Below are positions 18,633 through 28,568 of a stretch of 64,000 nucleotides of DNA, in pieces. The DNA lies in NCBI RefSeq assembly GCF_000005505.3, contig NC_016133.3:23958555-24022554 (forward strand). The letters are read 5' to 3'. Position 1 is the first letter of the stretch. The number at the start of each line of letters is the position of its first letter. Origin of the DNA: Brachypodium distachyon. Taxonomy: Eukaryota; Streptophyta; Magnoliopsida; Poales; Poaceae. Below the pieces are notes generated by a model, which saw only the letters and a program-made list of their open reading frames with translations, was not told where the DNA came from and did no database searches. Position numbers and translations under genes: made by a program.

Positions 18633-20348
18633 CCATCAAATTAAGATGGCAGTAGAGGACGAGGAAAAAACAGTGTTCATCACCCCGGTTAGCTATTACT
18701 GTTATACGTGCATGCCTTTTGTGTTGAAGAACGTGGGCTCGACATTTCAGCGTGCTTTACGTGAGTGTCTGGGACCCCATCTAGGCCACAACATCGAGGC
18801 CTACATGGACGATATCGTCGTCAAGTCGAGGCATGGGGACTCGCTCATCAGGGACTTGCAGGAGACGTTTGACAACCTCCGCAGGATGAAGCTCAAGCTC
18901 AACCTCGAGAAGTGCACGTTCGGCGTGGACTCGGGGCACTTGCTGGCCCTCTTGGTATCTCACCGGGGAATCGAGGCCAATCCACGGAAGATCGAAGCGA
19001 TCGAGAAGATGGAGGCACCCCGCAAGGTCAGAGATGTCGAGGGCCTCAACGGCTGTGTTGCAGCGCTCGGGCGATTCATTTCGTGGCTGGGCGAGCGAGC
19101 CCTGCCTTTCTTCAAGGTAATGAAGAAGAAGGGTCCAATCAACTGGACCCCCGAGGCGGAAGCGGCGTTCCAGGACCTGAAGCAGTACCTGAAGTCGCCG
19201 CAGATCCTCGTCGCCCCTAAGCCGGGCGAGCCGTTGCTGCTCTACTTGGCAACGACGGACGAGGTGGTGAGCTCCGTGCTCGTCGCCGAAAGGGAAGAAG
19301 AAGTCATAGGGGCTGAAGTAGTGGGGCAGGGGGCTGCCAGAGATTCTGGTGAACCCCCGGCAACCACTGCGACCCCGAGAACCGAGGGCCAGCCGGATCA
19401 AGCCTCCCCTCGCAAGTGGCTAGTGCAGCACCCTGTGTACTTCGTTAGCATGGTGTCGTGTACTTCGTTAGCATGGTGTTGCGTGATGCCCAAGTACGAT
19501 ACCCGCAGGTCCAGAAGCTTCTGCTTGGGATCCTGCTCGCTTCACGGAAGCTGCGCCACTATTTCCTGGCACACAACATCACGGTGGTGTCTGGGTTCTT
19601 CTTAGAGTGGGCCCTCACTAACCGTGAAGCCACCAAAAGGGTGGCCGAGTGTAGAATGGAGCTGGCGGAGTTTGGACTGCGCTTCGCGAACACCAAGAGC
19701 ATGAAGAGTGCCGCCCTCGCTGACTTCGTCGGGGAGTGGACATCAATGGGCATAGATGAAGAAGAGCCGGAGGCAAGCCTTCCCGGCAAGCTGGATTAAG
19801 TATACTGGGTCATGTACTTCGACGGCGCCTTCAGCTTGCAGGGCGCCGACGCTTGAGTAGTGATCGAGTCGCGCACAGGAGATCAACTCAAGTTCGTGAT
19901 TCAGCTCGACTTCGCCAACTCCACCAACAACATTGCAGATTACGAGGGATGGCTGGCCGGGTTGCGAGCGGCAATCTCCCCCGACATCAAGCGCCTGGTA
20001 GTTCGCGGGGACTCCCAACTCGTGATCAACCAGGTGAACAAGGACTACGACTATCCCCAGATGGCAGCATACATGGAAGAAGTGCGAAAGCTAGAGTCCA
20101 AGTTCAAGGGGCTACGGTTTGAGCACGTCAAGCACAAGGACAACTTTGGTGCGGATGAGCTGTCCAAGTGGGGAGCGGAACGCAGCAAGGTGCGTGCCGG
20201 GGTGTTCATGCAGACGCAGAGAAAGAACTCTGTCGATCCCAAGTCGGTTGCCGAGGAAGCCCCTCCGGCAACCCAAGGAAACCCTGCAGCTGCGAGGCGT
20301 CATTCTACCGATCTTGTGGCATGCTTGAGGCGGGTACCACCACCTTGG
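18633..20348 (+). pseudogene. Tat-b RT palm, RNase H and archaeal-type RNase H
   Basis: The frame resumes with [19 protein letters not shown] and contains the RT catalytic box AYMDDIVVKS (about 18802). It then runs through thumb and first RNase H sequence ([19 protein letters not shown]) to a frameshift near 19460 caused by a short tandem duplication. A second RNase H follows (VMYFDGAFSLQGADA, stop, VVIESRTGDQL, about 19810-20190) of the archaeal type that marks Tat elements. The gene is truncated at 20348 by a minus-strand LTR, so the integrase is missing. The order matches the Tat-c pol at 32117-28569. Confidence 0.85.
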
Positions 20349-21192
20349 TGTCGTCGCACGGTGCTCAGACACCAGGGGCGTGCGGCCATGGCCCCCTTTT
20401 AGGTTCGGTGGGGGCGTCAGGGTTCACCCCGGCGATCGCCGGCACGGCCGATGGGGCTCTACTGGGCCGGCATGATGAAGTGCTAGGGGTGCGCGCTAAT
20501 TCAAGAACAAACGCACGCACGTTTTTACCCAGGTTCGGGCCACCCGGAGGTGTAAAATCCTACATCCTGCTTGTCTGCGCTGGTATTAGTTTAGAATCGA
20601 GTGTTTACAAATTGCCGGGCAAGTTCTAGGGCTCTCTCTCACTGACTAGGTACCCCTTACTACCCTTTGCTAGTGCTGGAAGCTAACTATGAGCTGGTCG
20701 AACTCAGCCAAACTGTCTACTGGAGCCAACTAATCTCCTGCGGAACCCTTTGACCGCTGGCGAGGGTCCTCCTTTTATACTCAAGGGGATGCCACAGGTG
20801 CCACGGTGCATGAGCTACAAGTGTCGGGCGGGGAGGCATACAACTCCTCCCGGTGAGCTGGTAGCGCGCATGGATGCCACCTCCGCCGAATTGGACAGCC
20901 ACTGTTCCTTTGATCGGACGGGTAACGCCCCGTCGGTCGGCTCATTTAATGAGCCGTGCGCCTTACTCCTTGCCCTGGTGGGACCGCGCATCCCACGCCC
21001 GCCACGCGTCCTCGTGGCGCTATAGATCTGGCTACTCGGCCCCGCGCCTGAGGCGGGGGCATGCGCCCGGGAACCCCCTGTCCCGGCAAGTCGACCCCGG
21101 GAAGCGCCCGGGCCCAGCGCACCCGGGAACCCCCCCCCCCCCCCCCGGGAAGCAACTTCCCGGGAGGTGCCCCGGCGGGAATATTCACCGAA
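20349..21192 (-). mobile_element. Tat-c 3' LTR, truncated at its start
   Basis: On the minus strand it contains the family promoter block (gtataaaaggaggaccctcg, TATA near 20775) and the repeated cccgggaa GC-rich U3 typical of the related LTRs at 33452 and 40040, and it ends GTGCGACGACA at 20349. The U3 start (TGTTGCACC or TGTCGCAC in other copies) is missing: the sequence breaks at about 21192, next to aORF codons. A run of about 18 C lies at 21130-21147. It truncates the Tat-b pol at 20348. Confidence 0.75.
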
Positions 21193-24117
21193 GCCCCATC
21201 GTGGAGAAGATCAAGGCGCTGCGGCTAGCAGGGCTCACCGATGTGGACGTGGCACGCACCTTCGTCCATCGGCGCATAGCCCCGCTGAAGCTTCGCTCCC
21301 GGCCCGCGTGGATGTACACTGGTCCCGGGGACAGGACACGCCTCCCGGAGGACGGCATGGACTTTGAAACCCTCAGGACATGGGTGAAGGGGATCTCCGG
21401 TGAGACCTTCCAATCAACGGAGTTCCCGCCGGGGGTTTCCACTCTCCACGCCGGCGTCCAGGCGCTTAGAGACATTGTCAGTGCCTTCCCGCCCTGCAAC
21501 GAGTGGGGGTTGATGGACGACACCCCCACCCGGGTCCCACACGCTCCCCCGCAAGCACCCCGTGAGAAGCAGGTGCTTGAGGAGAGCGGGGGCGGGTCCG
21601 AGCCCAGCTGGCCCTCTGTCCAGTCGATGGACGACGAGGCAGGCCAGGTGGCTACATCCCTGGAGGTGGTCGCCGTGGATGATGACGACGAAAGCAGCGA
21701 CCGCGCGCCCTTGATCGTGAGGAGATTGAGGGTGTTTGCAGCGGCTGCAGCCCTCTCCTCGACGGCAACGTCTGCCCTGGCAGCGGCCACCAACCTTGCG
21801 GCGGCGGTTGCTTCAGGGGCGCCCGTCAGCATCACAACGGCATCCGCGGAAGCAGGGGCCGCGGGTTTCTCGGCGGCGGCCTCCGCCCAACGGCAGCCAC
21901 CAGCACTGTGATGGCACCCAGGCCCGGGGCGCCTGCCGGTACTCCAGCAGCGCCAGTTCCTGCAGGGATCGGCGGTGCCCCGGCAACGGCTTTCGCGCCG
22001 GTAGCGGGGGCCTCCGCGAGTTCGGCCTCCGGCGCCGCGGCGGCATCGCCGTCGACACCCAGGGCTCTCCGGGTCACGAAGACCCTGCGGGCGCCCACGG
22101 CGGCACCTGCTCGGGGGGTCTTCCGGGGCTTCGTGCTCCGGCGTAACCCCCCGAAGTCCTCCTCGCCGGCGGCTGCCAGCAAGAGGGCGAGGAGCGATTC
22201 CCCGCCTGGTACACCAAGCAAGAAGGCGCGCGCCGGTGCCAGCGGCGCCGCCGACCCCACCACCGCAAGGGTCGGCGGCCACACGGGCATGCCCCCTGGC
22301 GACCCAGCCCCCACGGAGGCAGGGCCGGCAGCCGGTATGTCTTCGTCACTCCTCTGCAACTACAATTTTTGTCAGCTAACCTTATGAGCGTACCTTTTCT
22401 TTTTCTTTTGCGGTGAGCGGCAGCTCGCCCGCGGCAAGCCTCTTGGACGCTCCCGCCGGCACAGGCGAGCCAGGGGAGGCTTCCCCGGCAAGCCCGGCGG
22501 CCGCACAAGGTAACCATGCTGATCACCCTTGCACGTCTTCAATAGCGCCATCCTTCGCCGATCCTCATGCTTTTCGTTGTTGCAGGCACAAGTGCGCCCA
22601 TGCCCGGAACGGGTGCAACCGTGGTCGATCTTGACCAGGTCGTCGAAGCCGTGGGGGCGGAGGTGGAGCCGGAATCGGCTGTCACGTCCAGCCCCACTGC
22701 GGCGGACACAACGGCCGCAGTGGACGCCGCCGCCGCCGTGACTGCGCCTGGCGACGCGCCCGCAGCTGCGGACGCGGTCGGCACGGGCTCACCTGTTTCC
22801 CAGTAGGGGGCAGCCCCCGCTGGAAGCAGGGAGCCTTCCCCAGCCCCGGGGTCCCCGGGCACAGGCGCAGGGGAAGTTGCCAGGGGAGGACAGCAAGACC
22901 CTCGGGAGCAAGTTGGAGACCCGCGCCCAGCCCTACTTCGGCAGCTGGGGCTTCATCGTCCTCGGCGGCTCTCCCCGGTACCGACCTCGGCACCCTCGTC
23001 GGGGTTGCTTGGAACCCCCTTACTTGGGATCCGAGCATCTTCGAGCGAGCGCACCAGTTCCTGGACGCCGTCAGGGACCAGCAATTGGCCTTCGTCACCT
23101 CCTTCAACGAGGTGAGGGAGCACTACACCGCCGCCAAGAATCAGCTCGGCGAGGTGCGGGAGGCCGTGGAGAGAGAATGGCGTGAACTGTCCCGGCTGCG
23201 CGAGGAGATGCGTCTCGCCGAAGAGGAGGCGCGGCTGACCCGACAAGCCCTGGAGGACGCCCGGGAGCTGGTGGTCCCAGAGGCCGAGCCTCACCTGCAA
23301 CTGGAGGCCCAACGCGTGGAGCTCCAAGGGAAGCTCGACTCAATGTCGGCCACCCTCGAGGCGACCAGGAAGGAACACGCTGAGGTGGTCGCGGCGGCCC
23401 AGGGCCGGCTGGATGAAAAAAGCGTCCTGATCGCCAACTACCGTGACGAAATCCAAGGCCTCCTCGTCATGCTGGAGGTGCAGGTCAAGGCCACCGAGGA
23501 CGCAGTGGGAGCAGCGGCCCGGCACGAGACCAAGCTCAACTCCGCCAAGGACAGAGCGGCCAGGCTCGAGACCGAGCTGGCCGCCGTCCGGGAGGAGCTT
23601 GCCAAGGCCGGCAACGAGATCGCGGCAAAGACCGCGGAGCTCGCGGCGATGGAGGGCAATGTCCGCAAGGCTAAAAAGGCTGCGCACGACACTCGCCTCC
23701 ATCACGGTACGTTGATCAGGCAGCGGCAGATCGAGACGGAGAAGCTGCTGAAGATCGCCCGGTCGCTGCGCGACCTGCTGCCCAAGTTCGAGCTGCAGGC
23801 AGCGGAAGTGGACGGGACAGACGTCACGACGCTGATCCCCTTTTTCTCCGACCTGGTGGGGAAGCTTGGGGCACTCGACGTCTGGATCGCCGGTACGGCG
23901 CCAACGAAGTCGCCAACTGCGCCCAGGAGGTTGCCGGGACAATCCTCCCGCAGAGTTTCCCTTTGAGTCCCTGCTGGACGCTTGGTCCGACAGCGAGGAC
24001 GAGCCCACGCACACCCAAGCAGTGTGCGAGTTCGTCGACAAGGTCGTCGAGCGGATGCAGATGAAGCCGGAGCCTGATCTCCCCGCCGACCCCCCGGCCG
24101 AAGACGGTGACAACTAG
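21193..24117 (+). pseudogene. Tat-c antisense extra ORF (aORF), spliced coiled-coil protein
   Basis: Opposite in strand to the Tat-c pol. It opens inside a conserved domain, VEKIKALRLAGLTDVDVART...PAWMYTGPGDRTRLPE (about 21200-21350), shared with copies at 59735 and 63640. Then come GISGETFQSTEFPPG, an Ala/Pro-rich linker, and a long coiled coil (about 23085-23900, for example LREEMRLAEEEARLTRQAL). The end is acidic: WSDSEDEPTHTQAV...PAEDGDN, with a stop at 24115-24117. A 76-bp GT-AG intron at 22510-22585 preserves the frame across the junction (AAAQ/GTSAPMP). Another possible intron lies at 22335-22423 but does not keep frame. The N-terminus and promoter are lost at the LTR junction, and frameshifts occur near 22803 and 23880. 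The function is unknown; the heptads suggest a self-associating or chromatin-linked protein, which is a guess. Confidence 0.65.
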
Positions 24118-25180
24118 TCGCCGCAGCCCCCCGCCGTGCTCGTTGTTCCCAATGTATCTTCTCTAGTTTGCTTTCCCTGCAAGTATGGCGCTTAGTGCCA
24201 TTTGAACAGTCATATTTCTGATTAGCCCATGTAATCGTTCGACTCTTCATCAATTTAGTTTTTTCGACATGTTCATTGTTCCCGGTGCTGTCTAGCGGGG
24301 TGCCCCCTTTAGCATTTGCACGTTTGGCCTTGTGTCGCGGGGGACTCGCACGCCTCACCCTTGACCAGACCAGGGACCCGGGACGGACCCGCGGTGCCGA
24401 CCTGGGGCCAAGCGGTAGCGGGGAGTCACTCCACTTGCGGGGTAACTACTCCAAACCGTGCCCCTCCGGGATGGACCCGCGAAGCCACACGGGGAGCGCA
24501 CTCCCCCCGCAAGCGTCCTTTTAACACTCCGGCCACGCGTAGGATCAGGGGCCACACCCAACGAGACAGTGCTCAATTTCGTTCAGTTCTTAGCTCATTC
24601 AGCGTTCATGTTCAGACACTTAGCTTTTCCGTTCAGCCCAATGCCTCGTGACGCTCAGCGGTAAAGTGCAACTGGGGTAGTGCCTTCGTAGTGACCCACC
24701 TCGGGTACCTGTTCAAGGAAAACGGTTTCTGAGGGATGCGGCAGGAGCGCGGGGGTAGGATCGCCGCCAGTGGCATCCGCCGACGACCAAGCTACCACCA
24801 CGCTCATGCGGCAACCCTCGCCTTCAGGGAGGATCCCTAGCTTAGGAGAACTCCGCCCCGGGAGCAGCCGCAAGACGGCTATAACGTCCTCGCCGCCGGC
24901 TGCGCCCCACCCCGAGTGGCGGGCATGGGTGGCGAGGAAGTTATAGCCTCCCGGCGACAACCCCCGCCACTGGGGAGACCTGGTTTTTCTGGGGAGCTCG
25001 TCGCGAGGGGCGTAACAGCCCTTGTTTCCCGGGAGCAAAACTGCTCGAGGACCGCGGCAAGGACGCGGTAATGGGCCGGAGCGGGCGGCGGGCGCCGGCA
25101 CCGGCGCCATCATAGCATCCTTGCAATGACCCGCGCCCGAAAAAAGGCTCTCTCTAAGTGAATGCGGCCGGGTCTCTAAG

Positions 25181-25460
25181 ATAGTGCACCCGTCGGCACA
25201 AGGCACAGAGGGCATGCACTACCATAGAGTCTCTGCGGCAGCCCCTGCTCCTTGCAAAGGTGTCTTACGGAGGGGCGTGGCAAGGGCACTGCAGCAATGC
25301 ACCCCGTCAGCGCCGGACGCTGATGGGATGCACCACCACAGTGCCTCCGCGACGACTCTCGCCTAGGAGCCACCCACTTGAGGAGGCGCGGCAGGAGCAC
25401 GGCGGCAGTGCACCCGTCGACGCAGGACGTTGATGGCATGCACCGCCACCGTGCCTCGGC
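25181..25460. repeat. 115-bp tandem repeats, first array
   Basis: The motif gtgcacccgtcg (or gcaccccgtcagcgccgg) recurs at about 25181, 25295 and 25409 (spacing about 114 bp). Each is followed by gatgg(g)atgcac.accac.gtgcctc and a ggcagc/ggcaac tail, giving about 2.5 units. Confidence 0.7.
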
Positions 25461-25759
25461 AACGCCCCTCGGACTTGGTGGGGAAGCTCGGGGCGCTCGA
25501 TGTCTGGATCGCCAAGTATGGCGCCAACGAAGTCGCCAACTGCGCTCGGGAGGTTGCCGGGACAATCCTCCCGCGGATTCATCTCCGGGACCCGGAATTT
25601 CCCTTCGAGTCCCTGCTGGACGCTTGGTCCGACAGCGAGGACGAGCCCACGCACACCCAAGCAGTGCGCGAGTTCGTCGACGAGGTCGTCGAGCGGATGC
25701 AGCTGAAGCCGGAGCCTGATCCCCCCGTCGACCCCCCGACCGAAGACGGCGACAGCTAG
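25460..25759 (+). pseudogene. Second copy of the aORF C-terminus
   Basis: The frame DLVGKLGALDVWIAKYGANE runs to WSDSEDEPTHTQAVREFVDE and ends PTEDGDS at 25757-25759. It is almost the same as the end of the main aORF (about 23850-24117), but has an insert (PRIHLRDPEF) and keeps frame where the first copy is shifted. It has no start codon of its own and arose with the surrounding tandem duplication. Confidence 0.75.
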
Positions 25760-27180
25760 TTGCCGCAGCCCCCAGCTATACTCGTTGCTTCCACTGTACC
25801 TTCTTCTTGTTTGCTTTCCCTGCAAGTATGGCGCTTAGCGCCGTTTGAACAATGACCTTTTGATTAGTCCATGTAATCATTCGACACTTGGTCAATCAAG
25901 CTTGTTAGTTTGCTCACTTTTTGTCCCTTATTCCCGAGGCCGCCTCGCGGGGTGGTTCCCTTAGCCTTTGTGTGTTTGGCCTTGTGTTGTCGGGGACTCG
26001 CACGCTCCATCCTTGACCAGACCAGGGACCCGGGACAGACCCGCAGTGCCGACCTGGGGCCAAGCGGTATGCGGCAAGTCATTCCGCTTGCGGGGTAACC
26101 ACTCCAAGCCGTGTCCTCCCGGGGCGGACCCGGGAGCCACACCGGGAGCGCACTCCCCCCGCAAGCGTCCTCTTCACACCCCGGCCACGCGCAGGTTCCG
26201 GGACCACACTTCGGCAAAGCAGCGTTAACTCTTAGTTAAGTAAACTTTTTCGACAAGTTCGTTGTTCCTGATGCTGTCCAGCGGGGTGCCCCTTTTAGCC
26301 TTTGCGTATGTTGCCTTGTGTTGCGGGGGACTCGCGCATGCCTCACCCTTGACCAGACCAGGGACCCGGGATGGACCCGCGGTGCCAACCTGGGGCCAAG
26401 CGGTAGCGGGGAGCCACTCCGCTTGTGGGGTAACCACTCCAAGCCGTGTCCTCCCGGAGCGGACCCGGGAGCCACACGGGGAGCGCACTCCCCCCGCAAG
26501 CGTCCCTTTTAACACGCCGGCTACACGCGGGACCTGGGGCCATACCCAGCGGGACAGTGCTCAGTTTCGTTCAGCTCTTAGCGAATTCAGCGTCCATGTT
26601 CAGATATTTAGCTTTTCCGTTCGGTCCAATGTCTCGCGACACTCGGCGGTAGAGTGCAGACAGGGCACTGCCTCGGTAGGAAACCATCTTGGGTACCTGT
26701 TCAAGGGAAACGATGTCTGAGGGATGCGGCAGGAGCGCAGGGGCAGGATCGCCGCCAGCGGCAACCGCCGCCGACGATGCTACCACCACGCTCACGCGGC
26801 AACCCTCGCCTTCAGGGACGGACCCTGGCTCTCAGGGAATAACCCTGGCTTAGGAGGACTCTGCCCCGGGAGCAGCCTCGAGACGGCTATAACGTCCTCG
26901 CCGCCAGCTACGCCCCACCCCGAACGGCGGGCACGGGTGGCGAGGAAGTTATAGCCTCCCAACGACAGCCCCTGCAACTGGGGAGACCTGGGTTTTTTCT
27001 GGGGAACTCGTCCCAAGGGAGGCGACGGCCCTTGCTACCCGGGAGCAAAACTTCTCGAGGGCCGCGGTGATGGGCCGGAACGGGCGACGAGCGCCGGCAC
27101 CGGTGCTATCACAGCATCCTTGCAATGACCCGCTCCCGAAAAAGGCTCTCTCAAAGGGAATGCGGCCGGGTCTCTATGCT

Positions 27181-27480
27181 AGTGCACCCGTCGGCACAAG
27201 GCACGGATGGCATGCACTACCATAGAGTCTCCACGGCAGCCCCTGCTCCTTGCGGAGGTGTCCTATGGAGGGGGGCGACAAGGGCACTGTGGCAATAGAC
27301 CCCGTCGGCGCCGGACGCTGATGGGACGCACCACCACAGTGCCTCTGCGGCGACCCTCGCCCAGGAGCCGCCCCCTTGAGGAAACGCAGCAAGGGCACAA
27401 CGGCAGTGCACCCGTCGGTGCAGGACGCCGATGGCATGCACTACCATCGTGCCTCTGTGGCGCCCCTCGGGGTGGGCTCG
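27181..27480. repeat. 115-bp tandem repeats, second array
   Basis: This is the duplicated counterpart of the array at 25181. Units start near 27181, 27296 and 27411 (gtgcacccgtcggcac, agaccccgtcggcgccgg, gtgcacccgtcggtgc). It is more regular than the first array. Confidence 0.7.
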
Positions 27481-28099
27481 ATGGGGTGATGCAGCAGGGA
27501 CGCGATGGCAGCGCACTCGCAGGCGCTAGGCGCCGGCGGGAAGCACCACCTCTGCGCCTCCGTTGCACCACCTGCCTTCACGGCCCGAACCCGACTTCGC
27601 TCTGAGCCGTTCCATGGTTGGGGCGCACCTTTTATAGACGCGGGAGGGGCGTTTTGCCACCGCGTGCGACGGACCCTCGCAGCACCGTGGCACCCTTCCC
27701 TAGAACGCGGCGCAGTTTCCGCCGCCAAGTTTACCAGGCAACCGTGGTACACGTGGCGGCAACCTGTCAACTCAGAAGCCTCGGAGTGCGGTGAGCCCCT
27801 TGTGTTGCGGTCCTCCTGCACCACAAGGCACCGGTGTATGGTGCGACCCGTGGGCAGCTCACGGGCACCACAGTGTACAAGATTCCTCCCTTTCCTGCAG
27901 GTTAGACTCTTACCAGATCCAAGGTGCTGCAAAAATTTTCCAAACTTACGAAAACAAGCAACACAGGTAAATCAGATAAATCTCTCCTGCTTCCCAGCCC
28001 CCGGCACAAAGGGGTCGATGCCAAACTTGGATGTGAGCATTTCCTTTCCCAGGCGCAGCGACTGCGCGGTGCAGGCTGCGGGAGGCCGAGCAACTACAC
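27481..28099. other. Tat-c spacer without recognised gene
   Basis: A GC-rich stretch between the duplicated block and the 39-bp repeats. A minus-strand TATA-like box (tctataaaaggtg) lies at about 27628-27640, in the same direction as the Tat-c pol. The long plus-strand frame across it is compositional, and I assign it no function. Confidence 0.4.
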
Positions 28100-28305
28100 G
28101 CCTAGTGATGCACGTTGCGGGAAGCCCACGAACGGCATGTCCAGTGATGCGCGTGGCGGGAAGCCCGCCAACGGCATGTCCAGTGATGCGCGTTGCGGGA
28201 AGCCCGCCAACGGCATGTCCAAGGATGCGCGTGGCGGGAAGCCTCCCAACGGCATGGCCCGTGATGCCCGTTGCGGGAAGCCCACCAACGGCATGGCCCG
28301 TGCCG
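28100..28305. repeat. 39-bp minisatellite, about five units
   Basis: Contiguous units of the form agtgatgcgcgtggcgggaa-gcccgccaacggcatgtcc repeat about five times with a few substitutions. They lie just downstream of the Tat-c pol stop (28569, minus strand). The unit is a multiple of three, so all frames stay open and give 13-residue repeats that I consider non-coding. Confidence 0.85.
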
Positions 28306-28568
28306 GAACGATCCGGCAACGGAATTTCGTTTCGGGGCCACGGCAGCCCCTTGCTCACAACCAAGTATGGAAAGACACCTTTGCGCACTCAAAGCAAGAG
28401 GCAAGAGAGGGGAAAACACGCGAATGAACGAGGCAAATCCAAAGCCCAAGGGTGAAATACTTATCTTTATTCACGATTAACTAGCGGTTTACACACGGGG
28501 GTTGCCCGGTTACACTAGTTCGAGAGGTATGCATCGGAGGCATCACCTAAGGGTCGGGCTCCGCTACT

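Larger units (their letters stand above)
24118..27460. repeat. Tandem duplication of aORF tail plus spacer in Tat-c
   Basis: The segment from the aORF tail to about 25460 is repeated at about 25460-27460. A block beginning near accagaccagggacccggga occurs three times (about 24363, 26018 and 26356). The run gaggatgcggcaggagcgc... near 24733 recurs near 26720, and both copies end in 115-bp repeat arrays. The second unit has an extra copy of the first block, so unit lengths are about 1.6 and 2.0 kb. No gene other than the duplicated aORF tail is visible. Confidence 0.75.

Noticed and set aside
20874..21192. N-terminal part of a 345-codon plus frame entering the Tat-c aORF
   Set aside because: This part is LTR sequence read in the wrong strand. 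Only residues from about 21193 resemble the aORF family.
28100..28305. Regular repeats considered as a CRISPR array
   Set aside because: The 39-bp units are contiguous with no unique spacers, in a plant retrotransposon context.
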